Shown: positions 18,525 to 32,276, counted from the stretch's first letter. The stretch is DNA of 64,000 nucleotides from Bacteroidota bacterium (GCA_021813905.1 JAKAJH010000006.1:21953-85952), one strand, 5' to 3'. Numbers and translations: made by a program. Notes: a model not told the origin generated them from the sequence alone.

Positions 18525-21500
18525 CTACAGATGATCGAGGATCTGCGCCTCGACGATGACGGCCAGCTTCAGATGTCGCACGATCCCGAGCTCCGGCAGC
18601 TCGATTCGGATCAGATACATGCCGGACGAGATCATGATGCCGTCGCTGTTCAGCAGGTCCCAGCGCAGCGTCTGCAGATCGTCGTCCTTCACGTAGGTCC
18701 GGACGAGGTGCCCGCCGAGGGTCCAGATGCGAATGACAGCCTTGCGTGGAAGGTGGGTGATGGTGACGAAACGCTGATACTTGGAGGTCTCGTTGAGGTT
18801 GAGCCCGAAGTAGGGATTGGGGAAGACGTTGATGAGCGCGGCATCCTGGCGCTCGAGCTCCGGAGAGCCGGTAATGTTCGCGGGAGCGGTGAAGGAGTAC
18901 ACGTCGTTCGGCGTCGGCGGATGAAACGCCGCAATGTCGAACTCATCGCCGGACAGGAAATGGTTCGATCGTAGTGCCGGTGTACCGACCCACATCATCG
19001 CGGTTTTCGAAGACTGGATGTCTATCTGAAGCGACGGGTCTGGCGTCTCGCTATAGTCCGCGTCGAAGATGAAGAACCATTCCTGCGGCCCGGCGGATGT
19101 CCCGTTGTCCCCTCCGGGCGCAGGCTCGCTGCCCCAAGGAGGGAAGTAGACGCCGTCCACAAGGCCCGCGGCGACGTTGTTCTCCAGATGTCCGACCGCG
19201 AGTCGCCTCGGTGGTGTGCTTTCCATGTCCCATGCCGAGAACGGCACGCTCTTCTTAAACGCTTGATACGGCATCCCGCTCGCCGCATGGATGATGTACG
19301 GAGCGAATGATGATTTCGTGGCAGGCTGGTCCGCATTGCGAAGGTACCGATAGGCAAACGAATAGTTCGGATCGGTGATGGCAGAATCGGGATTCCAGGG
19401 CTGCCAGGCTGTCCCAAACCGGATCTGCACGTTCTTCAATGCGGTCAGAGGTACCGTTGATCCCGAGTACCAATGCTGATACGCGTTCCCAATGGCGCCG
19501 TTGAATCCCTCCATCTTCAATGAATCGGCTCCATACGCCCACGTCCAGCGCCGCGTGCCGGATGGAATGCTATAATCCTTCATGCCTGTCATCCCGGATC
19601 CGGGCGTCAGGATAAGCAACCCGTCCACGACGGGAGATGAGATGGTCCCGTTCAGGTCTGCGCGTCCGGCAAGGAGCGTTTGCCCCGCCGTCGAGTCAGT
19701 GACCGTCCAGCGCACCTGACCTCCACCCGTGTCCGCCGACACGCGATACCGGTGGCCGGTCAATGCAAGGGGGTTCACGACGGCGGCACGGACATCCCCG
19801 TCGCAATGTCCGGACACATGATCTGCCGGGATGCTCTGACCGACCGTTGCGCCGTATCGCGATCCCGGGACCACGCCCTCCGGATCAATCGTAACCCAGC
19901 GGGGGATGGTCTCGACGACCTTCGGATTCGCGGCAGGATTGTAGAAGTACGCGGTGACCGCAAAGTAGTACGGGCGGTAATTCGCCAGCTTCGTGTTGGT
20001 CAGCGTGTCCCACGAGGTAGCGTAGAACCGGCACACGCCGTTGTTCTGTCCGAACTGCACGGCGCGTTCGACGACGGTCCCCGAGACCGGATCGATACAC
20101 GCGTCCACAATGAGTCCGGTGTTGTCAACGATGTCATACGTTTCCCGCCGGACGGCACCGTCCCCCGTGGCTGACGCCGCCTGATAGACGTTGTACCCCT
20201 GGAACCGATAGCCACCGAAGGCGAACGCTTCAAGCGAATCCGCCAACGACGGCTCGCTCCAGTCAAGGACGATCTGAGCATCCAGGCCGCCGGAGCGGAC
20301 AAGCGGCGGTGGCGGCGTTGTGACGACAAAACCATTGCGGTAGACCGATTGCACCTGATCCGCGTACAACTGGAGCCCGCGGATTCCGTAGATATGATCC
20401 CCCGGGGGAGAAACCACCACGGCGATCACGACATCCTGTGTGTCTCCTGCAGCAAACGTGATCGGCCCCGTGCTCATGAATACACGCCGATCGCCCGGGG
20501 GATGAATGAGGCCGTCAATCCATCCGATCCGCGAGATCGGATCACCGGCATCCACGAAGGACGTCGGCAGATTCGTCGATGGATCGATGAACATCCCGCC
20601 GCCAGTCTGAAGCCCCATGAGCGCATTGTACAAGCCGATCGTGCCGCTATAGATTCCGAGCGAAGGTTCTGAAATCTCGAGGCAGCATTTGAACATATTA
20701 TTGGCCGAACAGAGAGGCAGATTCCGGAATCCCGGAAGTCGCCGTCCCATGAAATTCGCAGTGTCTCCACTTGCCCCGGGAACCACTGGCGTTTGGAGAT
20801 AGCGATAGCCAACCGCCGGAATACGCTTTCCGTAGTACGAGTCAGTGCTTCGCCCGTTATAGACATAGACGAGCGTTCGGGATGTGTCGGCGCCGTTGAG
20901 GTCGTCCCCTGCGTCTCCAAGATCCGGATCGGCCCACTGTCCGAGGTACATCGAGTCGATCGCGCTGCCGCTCTTGTTCACGAGCACGGTACGGACAAAC
21001 AGTGTATTTCCCAGGGCCCCCGGCTGATTGTACGCCCAGATCGTCCGTTGCATCTCGAATCCCATCGGGTCGGAACCATACAAATAGCGGGTCCGTTGGC
21101 CGTCCAGATCGTTCGACACGTACCAGAGCGTTGCATCGGCACCGGGAAAACCGGGAATGTCGACCGCAGGGTCGTACTGGCCATCGTGGTTCACATCTTC
21201 AAAAGGCGCCCCCTCGTTCGCCGGCCAATCGTTCCAGTCCCGCACGTAGCGTTCGCGAAGGTACGACACACTCCAGCCTGACATATACCGGAGACTCATG
21301 CGCGATTCCTCGGCAAGGGCCTCTTCCGCAACATCGGACGGTGTGGACGGCGTGATGTCGCGACGAACGGCGTAAAGCCGATTGTGTGCATCCGCGGGAT
21401 CTGCGGCAACTGCGCCGGCGCCGGGAGGTCCGGCAACCAGGATGCGCCCCGCCTGCAGGCCATAGCGATACGTCGAGCCTCCGCATTTCAACGAGCCGTT

Positions 21501-21785
21501 CTGTCGGCCTCCCCAGACGAGCCCGTCTTCGAAGACCACCGTATTGCCGGTTCCTTTCGGATACTCCAGACCGGAATTGCCCGTGAAGAAATTGTACGAT
21601 CCGCCCCCGTTGTTCTGATACATATTGAACAGATTGTTGATGCAGATGAACTTCGTGTCATCATTTGTGGTCCGCTTGGACAACACGGAGTCCTTCCCTG
21701 CGCCTTCTTTGGCGATGGCCGGAATTGCGGCGATGAACAGCGCGGAAAGAGCACAGACGACGAAAAGAATCCCAACCCGCTTCAT
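18525..21785 (-). CDS. Large secreted protein with T9SS type A sorting C-terminal domain
   Basis: Signal peptide MKRVGILFVVCALSALFIAAIPAIA (start 21785); C-terminus INVFPNPYFGLNLNE...RIWTLGGHLVRTYV...SGMYLIRIELPE. Confidence 0.8.
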   Translation of the reverse strand: MKRVGILFVVCALSALFIAAIPAIAKEGAGKDSVLSKRTTNDDTKFICINNLFNMYQNNGGGSYNFFTGNSGLEYPKGTGNTVVFEDGLVWGGRQNGSLKCGGSTYRYGLQAGRILVAGPPGAGAVAADPADAHNRLYAVRRDITPSTPSDVAEEALAEESRMSLRYMSGWSVSYLRERYVRDWNDWPANEGAPFEDVNHDGQYDPAVDIPGFPGADATLWYVSNDLDGQRTRYLYGSDPMGFEMQRTIWAYNQPGALGNTLFVRTVLVNKSGSAIDSMYLGQWADPDLGDAGDDLNGADTSRTLVYVYNGRSTDSYYGKRIPAVGYRYLQTPVVPGASGDTANFMGRRLPGFRNLPLCSANNMFKCCLEISEPSLGIYSGTIGLYNALMGLQTGGGMFIDPSTNLPTSFVDAGDPISRIGWIDGLIHPPGDRRVFMSTGPITFAAGDTQDVVIAVVVSPPGDHIYGIRGLQLYADQVQSVYRNGFVVTTPPPPLVRSGGLDAQIVLDWSEPSLADSLEAFAFGGYRFQGYNVYQAASATGDGAVRRETYDIVDNTGLIVDACIDPVSGTVVERAVQFGQNNGVCRFYATSWDTLTNTKLANYRPYYFAVTAYFYNPAANPKVVETIPRWVTIDPEGVVPGSRYGATVGQSIPADHVSGHCDGDVRAAVVNPLALTGHRYRVSADTGGGQVRWTVTDSTAGQTLLAGRADLNGTISSPVVDGLLILTPGSGMTGMKDYSIPSGTRRWTWAYGADSLKMEGFNGAIGNAYQHWYSGSTVPLTALKNVQIRFGTAWQPWNPDSAITDPNYSFAYRYLRNADQPATKSSFAPYIIHAASGMPYQAFKKSVPFSAWDMESTPPRRLAVGHLENNVAAGLVDGVYFPPWGSEPAPGGDNGTSAGPQEWFFIFDADYSETPDPSLQIDIQSSKTAMMWVGTPALRSNHFLSGDEFDIAAFHPPTPNDVYSFTAPANITGSPELERQDAALINVFPNPYFGLNLNETSKYQRFVTITHLPRKAVIRIWTLGGHLVRTYVKDDDLQTLRWDLLNSDGIMISSGMYLIRIELPELGIVRHLKLAVIVEAQILDHL

Positions 21786-21893
21786 GATGTCCCCCGAGGA
21801 CGGTGAGCAGGAATACAACGGTACATCCCCGATGTATCTTACGAATCCGCGAAGACACTCGCAAGTCGCGGCACGGAGCCCGGCCTGCGGATA

Positions 21894-22832
21894 CTATCCC
21901 CGCGGATGGAACGTGCGGTGCACTTCTTTCAAATATTCGCGATCGATGTGCGTGTAGATCTGCGTGGTCGAAATGTCCGCGTGCCCCAGCATCTCCTGCA
22001 CGGCCCGCAGATCCGCGCCGCCTTCGAGCAAGTGCGTCGCGAATGAGTGCCGGAACGTGTGCGGATGCACTTCCTTCGTGATGCCGGCCCGCCGCGCATA
22101 CGTCACGATCATCTTCCATACCGACATCCGCGTCAGCTTCGTCCCCCGCGTGTTGAGGAAGAGCACATCCTGCGACCGCCCCGTTTTGCGCAAATGCACG
22201 CGCGTGTTCTTCTGATACTCCCGGATCCACTTGCGCGCGGAGCCGCCGATCGGCACCAGGCGCTCCTTCGATCCCTTGCCGAACACCCGCACCAGCTCCT
22301 CTTCGAACAGCACATCCCCCTGATGAAGGTTCACCAGCTCCGAGACGCGCACGCCGGTGGCGTACAACGTCTCCAGGATCGCCCGGTCGCGAATGCCCAA
22401 CCGATGCGTCACGTCGGGCTGCAGCAGAATCGCATCGACCTCGGCGATCGTCAGCACGTCCGGCAACGGGCGCGTTCGTTTGGGAGAATCGATGATCTGC
22501 GTGGGATCGTCCTTCGCGAGTCCTTCTCCCAGCAGGAAGCGGTGAAAGCCCCGGATGGCAGACAGGGCGCGTGCCGAACTGCGGGCCGAGAGACCGCGAC
22601 GATGGAGCGACGTGATGAATTGCTGGACCTGTGCGTCGGTCACCGCGGCAGCGTCCGATACTTCGTGAGTGAGCAGAAAAGAGCGATACTTGGCGAAGTC
22701 GAACGAGTACGACGCGATGGAATGCTTCGAGAGACTCTTCTCGAGCCGCAGAAAGTCGAGATACCGGCGAAGCTGCCGGTCCAGCGGCGTGAGTGTTGCG
22801 GCGGGGTCCGACGGTGAAGGCCGTGTTCCCAT
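21894..22832 (-). CDS. xerD: Site-specific tyrosine recombinase XerD/XerC
   Basis: TGVRVSELVNL, HPHTFRHSFATHLLEGGADLRAVQEMLGHADISTTQIYTH. Confidence 0.93.
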   Translation of the reverse strand: MGTRPSPSDPAATLTPLDRQLRRYLDFLRLEKSLSKHSIASYSFDFAKYRSFLLTHEVSDAAAVTDAQVQQFITSLHRRGLSARSSARALSAIRGFHRFLLGEGLAKDDPTQIIDSPKRTRPLPDVLTIAEVDAILLQPDVTHRLGIRDRAILETLYATGVRVSELVNLHQGDVLFEEELVRVFGKGSKERLVPIGGSARKWIREYQKNTRVHLRKTGRSQDVLFLNTRGTKLTRMSVWKMIVTYARRAGITKEVHPHTFRHSFATHLLEGGADLRAVQEMLGHADISTTQIYTHIDREYLKEVHRTFHPRG

Positions 22833-22847
22833 CGGGATCCTTCCGGG

Positions 22848-24326
22848 TCAGGATGCGGCGCGGCCGGCCGGTCGGATCGCGTGCGACAGATTGCCGACAC
22901 CGATTGTGACGGCACAGCCGATCAGCGTATGCCACGTGAAATCGATCGTCGTCATCGTAAGCACGAGTGTCATCGCCAGCAAGCCGCACATGAATCCGAT
23001 GGTGGCGTCCCGCTGATCGGTGCGGGGAAAGAGCAGTCCGAGGAAAAACGTCCCCAGCAATCCGCCGTAGGTGAACGAGGCGATCTTCAGTCCGAGCTCG
23101 ACCACGGGATTGCGGGTGTCGGTAAACAGCATGGCGCCGCCGATCAGCACGATGCCCCACAACAGTGTGAAGAGACGCGACCAGACGATCTCTTTGTGCG
23201 GATCGAGATTGCGTCCGCGCGCGGTGTTCTTGAAGAGGTCGAGGAAGGTCGAGGATGCCAGTGAGCTGATGGAGGACGAGAGCGTCCCCATCGCCGATGC
23301 CAGCACGCCGGCAACGACCAGTCCGGCAATGCCGGTGGGAAGGTTCTCGATGATGAACTTCGGGAACACCTCGTCCGACGTGTTGAGCCCGAGCTGCTGG
23401 AACGTTACGCCGTTATAGAACGCGTACAAGCACAGGCCGAGCACGAGGAAGAACGCGAACTGAATCACGATGAAGCTGGCGTCGAGGATCAGGGCCCGCT
23501 GGCTCTCCGCCTTCGACCGGCAGCCGAGCAGCCGCTGCACCAGCAGCTGGTCCGTCCCGTGCGAGGCCATGGTGAGGAATGTTCCGCCCAGCAGCCCGCC
23601 GAGCAGCGTGTACGGCGCGGAAAGGAATTCCCATACACCCGCGCCCCAGTCCAGATTGACCATCGCGAATTTGTTCTGCCCGTTCGCCGTGGCGAATCGC
23701 ACCACATCCGACCATCCGCCGGGAAGATGGTGCAGGATCAGCAGCATCGAGGCCACGGCGCCGCCCAGATAGATGAACAACTGCACCACGTCCATGGCCA
23801 CAACGGCTTTCAGGCCGCCGAGATACGTGTAGAGCAGCGTGAAGAGTCCGATGATGAGAATACTTGTGGGATAATCCAGGCCGGTGATGAGGTGGACCGG
23901 AATGGCGGTGGCGAACAGCCGCACGCCGGAGGCCAGCACCCGCGTGACGATGAAGACGGACGACGTGAACTTCCGGAGCCACGTCCCGAAGCGCTTTCCG
24001 AGAAAATCGTACGCTGTCTCGAGATCACCGGCATAATACGCGGGGATGAAGATGAAGCTGACGAGCAGCCGCCCGACAAAGTAGCCGACCGCCAGCTGCA
24101 GAAAGAACATGTTCCCCTTGAACGCCAGACCCGGAATGCTGATGAACGTCAGCGTACTCGTCTCGCTGGCCACGATGGAGAATCCCACCGACCACCACGC
24201 CATCTCCTTGCCGCCGAGAAAGTAATCGCGTGACGAGCGCTGGCGTCCGGAGATGATGATTCCCGCGACGGTGACGCCGATGAGGTAGACGATGACGATG
24301 GCATAATCGATGGCGGCGAATCCCAC
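22848..24326 (-). CDS. Sodium:solute symporter family protein
   Basis: 12-14 TM pattern; SSRDYFLGGKEMAWWSVGFSIVASETSTLTFISIPG; likely GTG start at 24326 with GGAG upstream. Confidence 0.88.
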   Translation of the reverse strand: MGFAAIDYAIVIVYLIGVTVAGIIISGRQRSSRDYFLGGKEMAWWSVGFSIVASETSTLTFISIPGLAFKGNMFFLQLAVGYFVGRLLVSFIFIPAYYAGDLETAYDFLGKRFGTWLRKFTSSVFIVTRVLASGVRLFATAIPVHLITGLDYPTSILIIGLFTLLYTYLGGLKAVVAMDVVQLFIYLGGAVASMLLILHHLPGGWSDVVRFATANGQNKFAMVNLDWGAGVWEFLSAPYTLLGGLLGGTFLTMASHGTDQLLVQRLLGCRSKAESQRALILDASFIVIQFAFFLVLGLCLYAFYNGVTFQQLGLNTSDEVFPKFIIENLPTGIAGLVVAGVLASAMGTLSSSISSLASSTFLDLFKNTARGRNLDPHKEIVWSRLFTLLWGIVLIGGAMLFTDTRNPVVELGLKIASFTYGGLLGTFFLGLLFPRTDQRDATIGFMCGLLAMTLVLTMTTIDFTWHTLIGCAVTIGVGNLSHAIRPAGRAAS

Positions 24327-24435
24327 GAGCAGGCTCCTGAGCGGTGGTAAAGACGATGTCAAAAGATAGCAGAAACTCGCTGCAAATCCACCCGCCGGAG
24401 CAGGTTCCGAGCCCCGACATCGCCGCCGGATCGCC

Positions 24436-24888
24436 TCAGCGTGTCTGCGGAAGGCGATGCACGAGATCGCGGAAGACGCCGTCGTAGAATTCCTGCACCG
24501 CTGCTTCTGTCGCCCGTGCTTCTTCCCATTGGCCGCTGCGTCCGGCCTGTTCGATGATCGCGAGCGCCACAACGCACGTCCGGTCCGCTTCGATGCGAGA
24601 GAGGCGGAACTTGCAGCGTGTCCGAAATGCTGCGCCGATCCCCCGCAGCGGCGGATTCGTCGGGCGATAGGCGGTACTGATGATACCGGCCGGGTAGTCG
24701 GTGACGACGACGGGATACGAATGCTCGGTGCAGTATGACAGAACCGCGGTGAACGACCGGTCGTAGTCCGCGGCGAGTGTGATCGTGCGGGTTTGCGAAG
24801 GTGCGGACGGTCCGCTGAGAACGGCGCATCCCGCGGCCGCGAGGACGAGAAACAGCGAGAGGATCTTCATGGAGGTCTCCCCGTGCAT
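24436..24888 (-). CDS. Hypothetical lipoprotein
   Basis: Signal peptide with lipobox LVLAAAGCAVLSG. Confidence 0.65.
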   Translation of the reverse strand: MHGETSMKILSLFLVLAAAGCAVLSGPSAPSQTRTITLAADYDRSFTAVLSYCTEHSYPVVVTDYPAGIISTAYRPTNPPLRGIGAAFRTRCKFRLSRIEADRTCVVALAIIEQAGRSGQWEEARATEAAVQEFYDGVFRDLVHRLPQTR

Positions 24889-24996
24889 CGGTGACGGGGA
24901 GTGATGGAAAGAATCAAAGCGCGAGCGCAGCCGCGGTCCGTTCAGCGGATCGCCGGCGCCACGGAGGACGCGAACAGGAGGGGGTGAAAGAGCCGG

Positions 24997-25326
24997 CTAC
25001 TTCGTCGCGCGCGCGACGGTATCGTAGATCTGAAACGCGCGGTCGAGATGGGAAATCTTGATGAGGGACAGCACCTTCTTGTGGACACCGGCGAGCTTCA
25101 CGACGCCGCCGTTCTCCCGCATCTTGCGCTCGGCGATGAGGAGGGCGCTGAGGCCGCTGCTGTCGCAGAATTCGACATCCGTCAGGTCGACGATCAGCTC
25201 TCTGAGCTTCGGCTTGCAGATGACGAGAAATTCTCCTTTCAGGTCCGGCGATACGCTTGCATCGAGCCGTCGTTCCTTTACCTTCACGACGGTCGTTCCC
25301 TCGTTCTTCTTCACGTCAACACGCAT
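24997..25326 (-). CDS. STAS domain protein (anti-sigma factor antagonist)
   Basis: LIVDLTDVEFCDSSGLSALLIAERKMRENGGVVKLAGVHKKVLSLIKISHLDRAF. Confidence 0.9.
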   Translation of the reverse strand: MRVDVKKNEGTTVVKVKERRLDASVSPDLKGEFLVICKPKLRELIVDLTDVEFCDSSGLSALLIAERKMRENGGVVKLAGVHKKVLSLIKISHLDRAFQIYDTVARATK

Positions 25327-25344
25327 GCTTCCTCCTTGCCGGAA

Positions 25345-25887
25345 TCAGGAGAACATATCGAGGCATCGCAGAAGATTGCGGTAGGATGCCGGATTATTCG
25401 TGGTCCCCTTGGTCTGGACCTGAAAATTGTAGAACCGGTCGCCGTGGTTCTTCAGGAAGCTGACGCGCAAAGGGGCGTTCGACGCCTTACAGAGAAACGC
25501 GCTGGGGAGCGAGAGCCCGACGTTCAGGTCAAACGCCACGTCGTACGTCGTGCCCTTCATTCGCTGCACGAGGCTTTTGCGGGGTGTGTGCCAGGTGCTG
25601 ATGTCGTCCCGGTCATACGTGACCATTTTGACCCAGGGGACCGGACTCACCGCCGCCTTAAGATCGTGCCGGATGACAACCACCACCCCGCCGGCGGCGT
25701 ACCGGCGGGCGATGTATTTCAAAACCGCTGACGATGAATCAGTATCGATCGGAGTTTCCGGGAACAGCACCAGCGCGCGCCGCGCCCGGGTGAAGGCTTC
25801 AGTGAAACTCAGGATCCGGTCCCGGCTTCCCCGGAAATGAACTCCGGCATACCAGAGCCCGATTCTCCTGCGCGCGCCGTCAAACAC
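25345..25887 (-). CDS. Conserved hypothetical (glycosyltransferase-9-like fold possible)
   Basis: TTYDVAFDLNVGLSLPSAFLCKASNAPLRVSF...FYNFQVQT; co-directional with STAS gene. Confidence 0.5.
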   Translation of the reverse strand: MFDGARRRIGLWYAGVHFRGSRDRILSFTEAFTRARRALVLFPETPIDTDSSSAVLKYIARRYAAGGVVVVIRHDLKAAVSPVPWVKMVTYDRDDISTWHTPRKSLVQRMKGTTYDVAFDLNVGLSLPSAFLCKASNAPLRVSFLKNHGDRFYNFQVQTKGTTNNPASYRNLLRCLDMFS

Positions 25888-25889
25888 CC

Positions 25890-26549
25890 TTATTTCTGTC
25901 CTTCGTAGCGGGCTTTCAGCGCTTCGAGCAGCTGCGTGATGAAGTCCTGATCGAAGAAGTAATACCGCACCTGGAGACTCACGCGCATGTACGCGTTGTT
26001 GCTCGTTTCCCGCGGATACGCTGCGTAGGTCTTGAGGTTCGTCATCGCGTACTCCACCTGTCCGGTAATGGAGATGAACTCGCTCGGGAAGTAATCCACG
26101 CCACCACCGAACAAGTAGTGGATGTCCGTATTTGTCTGACCAGTCGCCAGGAGGTATGATCCGTCGGATCCTTTCGGTGCGAAAAGGACGAACCCTCCAC
26201 CGGCAAGCAGGAACGGATTGAATTCACTGTTCGGCATCATGTCCAGACTTGCGTAGAAATTTCCGCTGAACATATCCGAGAATTCTTTTCCGCCCGCGTC
26301 ATTTTGCCAACCGAGTTGACCGTACCCCCACATCGACCGGATACCGAGATATTCCATCGGCGAATACGACAAAGAAATTCCTCCGCCGAATGTGGTGAGC
26401 TTCGTCGCACGATTGCTGCCGGTAAAGAGATAGGTAGACCCCGCCACTCCGACACCGAACTTGCCGGTGCGTAACTGGCCGAAAGACGTTCCCGCTGCCG
26501 TCGCGAGGAGAAGGCATACGGCAACGAGACGAAGCATTCGAGTGGTCAT
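25890..26549 (-). CDS. Outer membrane beta-barrel protein
   Basis: Signal peptide, alternating aromatic/Gly strands, terminal aromatic-rich strands (LQVRYYFFDQDF). Confidence 0.75.
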   Translation of the reverse strand: MTTRMLRLVAVCLLLATAAGTSFGQLRTGKFGVGVAGSTYLFTGSNRATKLTTFGGGISLSYSPMEYLGIRSMWGYGQLGWQNDAGGKEFSDMFSGNFYASLDMMPNSEFNPFLLAGGGFVLFAPKGSDGSYLLATGQTNTDIHYLFGGGVDYFPSEFISITGQVEYAMTNLKTYAAYPRETSNNAYMRVSLQVRYYFFDQDFITQLLEALKARYEGQK

Positions 26550-26581
26550 ACGATCCCCTCTGCTAAATGAGTGAAGGTGAG

Positions 26582-29433
<2,852 letters not shown>

Positions 29434-29471
29434 ACGAACGCAGGGTAGTGATTATTTGACTCCGGTTCAAG

Positions 29472-31700
29472 CTAGCGGTCGAGGACCGAGCGAATGGCGC
29501 GCGAGATTTCCACCAGCTGGTACGGCTTCTGGATGAACGCGTCCGCCGATTCCCGCAGCGCGGCAATGTCGCTGGCCTGATCGCTGTAACCGGTCGAGAT
29601 GAGCACGCGAGCCTTCGGCTCGATCGCCCGGATCTTGAGAAACGTGTCCTTCCCGCTCATCTTCGGCATGTTCAGATCCAGGATGATGACATCGAACCGC
29701 TCCTTCTTGCGGAGGATCGCCAGCGCCTTGCGCCCGCTGTCGACGGCGGTCGTGCGATAGCCGAGGCTCTCGAGCATGCCGCTGATTACCTCGCCGACAT
29801 GCGGTTCATCGTCGATGATGAGTACGCGCTCCTCACCGCGCGCCAGACGCGGCTGGCGTGACGGCCGGCGGAACCCCTCATGTCCGGCTAGCAGCGGGAA
29901 ATGCAGCGTGATCGTCGTGCCCTTTCCCGGGGCACTGTCCACCGTGATAAATCCGCCGTGCGAGTTTACTACACCGTACACCACCGACAGTCCGAGACCG
30001 GTGCCTTTGCCCTGTTCTTTGGTGGTGAAGAACGGCTCGAAGATGCGTTGTTGCGTCTCCGCATCCATGCCGACGCCGGTATCCGCGATGCCCACGGCGA
30101 TAAACTCACCGCCGGATGCCGGAGCGCTTTCACCGGACAGAGGCGCCTCGCGGTGCACGCGCTGGCTCTGGATGGTGATCGTCCCGCCATCCGGCATGGC
30201 GTCGCGTGCGTTGATCAGCAGATTGAGCAGCGCCTGCTGGATTTGCCCGTCATCGCCGTTGATGAGACTGAACTCCGCGGACGGCTGATTGCGGATGATG
30301 ATGGATTTGTCGATGCTGCGCTCGAAGAGGTGCAGCGTCTCGTCGAGGATGTCGCTGACGACGACGGGGCGGAAATGCACGGTTCCTTTGCGGGCGAAGG
30401 TCAGCAGCTGGCGCGTGAGCGCGGCGCCGCGCTTGGCGGCGGTCTCGATGATATCCGCAAAGTGATACCAGGGATCCGAAGGCTTCATCTTCCGTCTCAT
30501 GATCGCGGTGGATCCCAGGATCGACGTGAGGATATTGTTGAAGTCGTGCGCGATCCCGCCGGCCAGATTGCCGATGCTGTCGATGCGCTGTGCGTGCATG
30601 ATGCCCGCTTCGAGTTTCTTCTTCTCGGTGATGTCGCGGGCGGCCACGCGCGTGAGGATCGGCACGCCGTGTTCGTCATACACCATCGTCGTGTTGACGC
30701 TTACATCAATGATCTCGCCGGAGCTCTTGACCATCCGCTCCTCGAACCCCGTGAGCTGTCGGTTCTGCTCAAAGATTTCCCGCAGCAGCGTCGAGGCCTG
30801 CGCGTGGTAGTTCACCGGATACAGCCGGAGGATCGGCTGGCCGACGAGTTCCTCCTTGCGGTAGCCGAGCCACGACGCTTCGGTCTGATTGCAGCTGACG
30901 ATGATCCCTTCACGATTGACCAGATGATACATGTCCGGCGAGTGTTCGAACAGATCCATGTAACGCTCTTCGGACTTGCGCACGCGATCGAAGAGGACGG
31001 CATTCTCCACGGCCACGCCGATCTGGTTGGCGAACGCCATCATCAGGTCGAGCTGTTTGCCGGTGAACGCATCCCTCCGGTCGCTGGCGGTGACGAGCAG
31101 ACCGAAGAGCTGGTCCTTCATCATGATCGGCACCGATGCCCACGACTGAATCGGAGCATACGGCCAGCCGGGCTGACCATCGTCGCGCGGTCCGGCCATG
31201 GCCTTGCGGATCTGCAGCGTCCGCAGCTCGCGCAGGGTGTCTTCCGTCAGCTCGCGGGTGGGATCGATGATGGGTCGCTCGATCCGTTCGGCCCCGCGGG
31301 AGGCGGAGATGGACAGGCGCGTTCCTTCGATGCGGTAGATCCAGGCAAATTCGACGTCCAGCAGCTGTTTGATCGTCTCAAGGCCGTTCTGGAACAGGAA
31401 GGAGAGATCGATGGCGCGGTTGACGGATTCGGCCAGCGTTTTCAGCGCGAGAAGCTCCTGCTTCTGCTCCTCGAGCAGACGGCCGTACTTCAGCGTGAGC
31501 AGCACGATGATGAAGCCGAAGACGCCGACCGTGAGGATGCTGCCGAACAGCAGCCATTCCGGCGTGCGGTACATGCCGCCGGACATGCGGACGAGCAGGA
31601 TGGTGACGAGCGTGACGACGACGGCGGTGGAGACCACCACCTGCGCCTGCTCAACGGGACCGAGGGAGGTGCGAAACCGGCGGAGAAAACTGTTTGCCAT
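29472..31700 (-). CDS. Hybrid sensor histidine kinase (TM, GAF, PAS, HisKA/HATPase, receiver)
   Basis: GGIAHDFNNILTSILG H-box; GKGTGLGLSVVYGVV G-box; RVLIIDDEPHVGEVIS...ILDLNMPKMSGKD receiver. Confidence 0.95.
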   Translation of the reverse strand: MANSFLRRFRTSLGPVEQAQVVVSTAVVVTLVTILLVRMSGGMYRTPEWLLFGSILTVGVFGFIIVLLTLKYGRLLEEQKQELLALKTLAESVNRAIDLSFLFQNGLETIKQLLDVEFAWIYRIEGTRLSISASRGAERIERPIIDPTRELTEDTLRELRTLQIRKAMAGPRDDGQPGWPYAPIQSWASVPIMMKDQLFGLLVTASDRRDAFTGKQLDLMMAFANQIGVAVENAVLFDRVRKSEERYMDLFEHSPDMYHLVNREGIIVSCNQTEASWLGYRKEELVGQPILRLYPVNYHAQASTLLREIFEQNRQLTGFEERMVKSSGEIIDVSVNTTMVYDEHGVPILTRVAARDITEKKKLEAGIMHAQRIDSIGNLAGGIAHDFNNILTSILGSTAIMRRKMKPSDPWYHFADIIETAAKRGAALTRQLLTFARKGTVHFRPVVVSDILDETLHLFERSIDKSIIIRNQPSAEFSLINGDDGQIQQALLNLLINARDAMPDGGTITIQSQRVHREAPLSGESAPASGGEFIAVGIADTGVGMDAETQQRIFEPFFTTKEQGKGTGLGLSVVYGVVNSHGGFITVDSAPGKGTTITLHFPLLAGHEGFRRPSRQPRLARGEERVLIIDDEPHVGEVISGMLESLGYRTTAVDSGRKALAILRKKERFDVIILDLNMPKMSGKDTFLKIRAIEPKARVLISTGYSDQASDIAALRESADAFIQKPYQLVEISRAIRSVLDR

Positions 31701-31764
31701 CAGTGCCTGCGTTCGGATTCAGGTGGACCGATGCTGCGCGTCATGCCTTCGGATTCCGGGCGGA

Positions 31765-32145
31765 TTACCCGGGGAGGTGCTTCTGCAGGAGAGAACTCAC
31801 TTCGCCCTCATCGAACGGCTTGACGAGGTAGTCGAGCGCTCCCAGCTCCTTGGCGATCTTGCGGGCGTCGTAATCGTCGATGGCAGAGAGAAGCACCACA
31901 GGGGTGAATTTCGTGGCGGGAAGTCTCTTGATGCTTTCCAGCAGCTCGAAGCCGTTCATGTCGGGCATGCGGACGTCGCTCAGGATCAGATCGGGCGTGA
32001 AGCCGGTCAGCTCGCGAAGCGCCTCGGTGCCGCTCTGCGCGGTGTGCACGGCGTATCCGCGGGTGGTCAGGAACCGGGAAAGAATCTGGAGCCACGTCGG
32101 CTCGTCGTCCACCACGAGGATGTGCCGCTTGTTCTTCTCTGCCAT
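31765..32145 (-). CDS. Response regulator (single receiver domain)
   Basis: ILVVDDEPTWLQILSRFL...DLILSDVRMPDMNGFELLE...KPFDEGEV; start at 32145. Confidence 0.92.
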   Translation of the reverse strand: MAEKNKRHILVVDDEPTWLQILSRFLTTRGYAVHTAQSGTEALRELTGFTPDLILSDVRMPDMNGFELLESIKRLPATKFTPVVLLSAIDDYDARKIAKELGALDYLVKPFDEGEVSSLLQKHLPG

Positions 32146-32250
32146 GCGTTCCCCGAAATTCGAATGAAGGCGCCTGCAAGATACGAACGCCGGCTGCCGA
32201 ATGCAACTGAACGCGCTCGCGGCGGCCGCGAGCCGTAGCCCGAACATGAA

Positions 32251-32276
32251 ACAGGGCGGACTTGCGCCCGCCCTGT
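32251..32276 (-). terminator. Rho-independent terminator of the S46 peptidase gene
   Basis: Minus strand acagggcgggcgcaagtccgccctgttt, long GC stem followed by short T run. Confidence 0.75.

Noticed and set aside
21661-23160. 499-aa minus ORF overlapping xerD and the symporter
   Set aside because: Off-frame reading of xerD; no coherent domain.
29901-31823. 640-aa plus-strand ORF antisense to the hybrid kinase
   Set aside because: Shadow ORF with low-complexity D/E/R/Q content.
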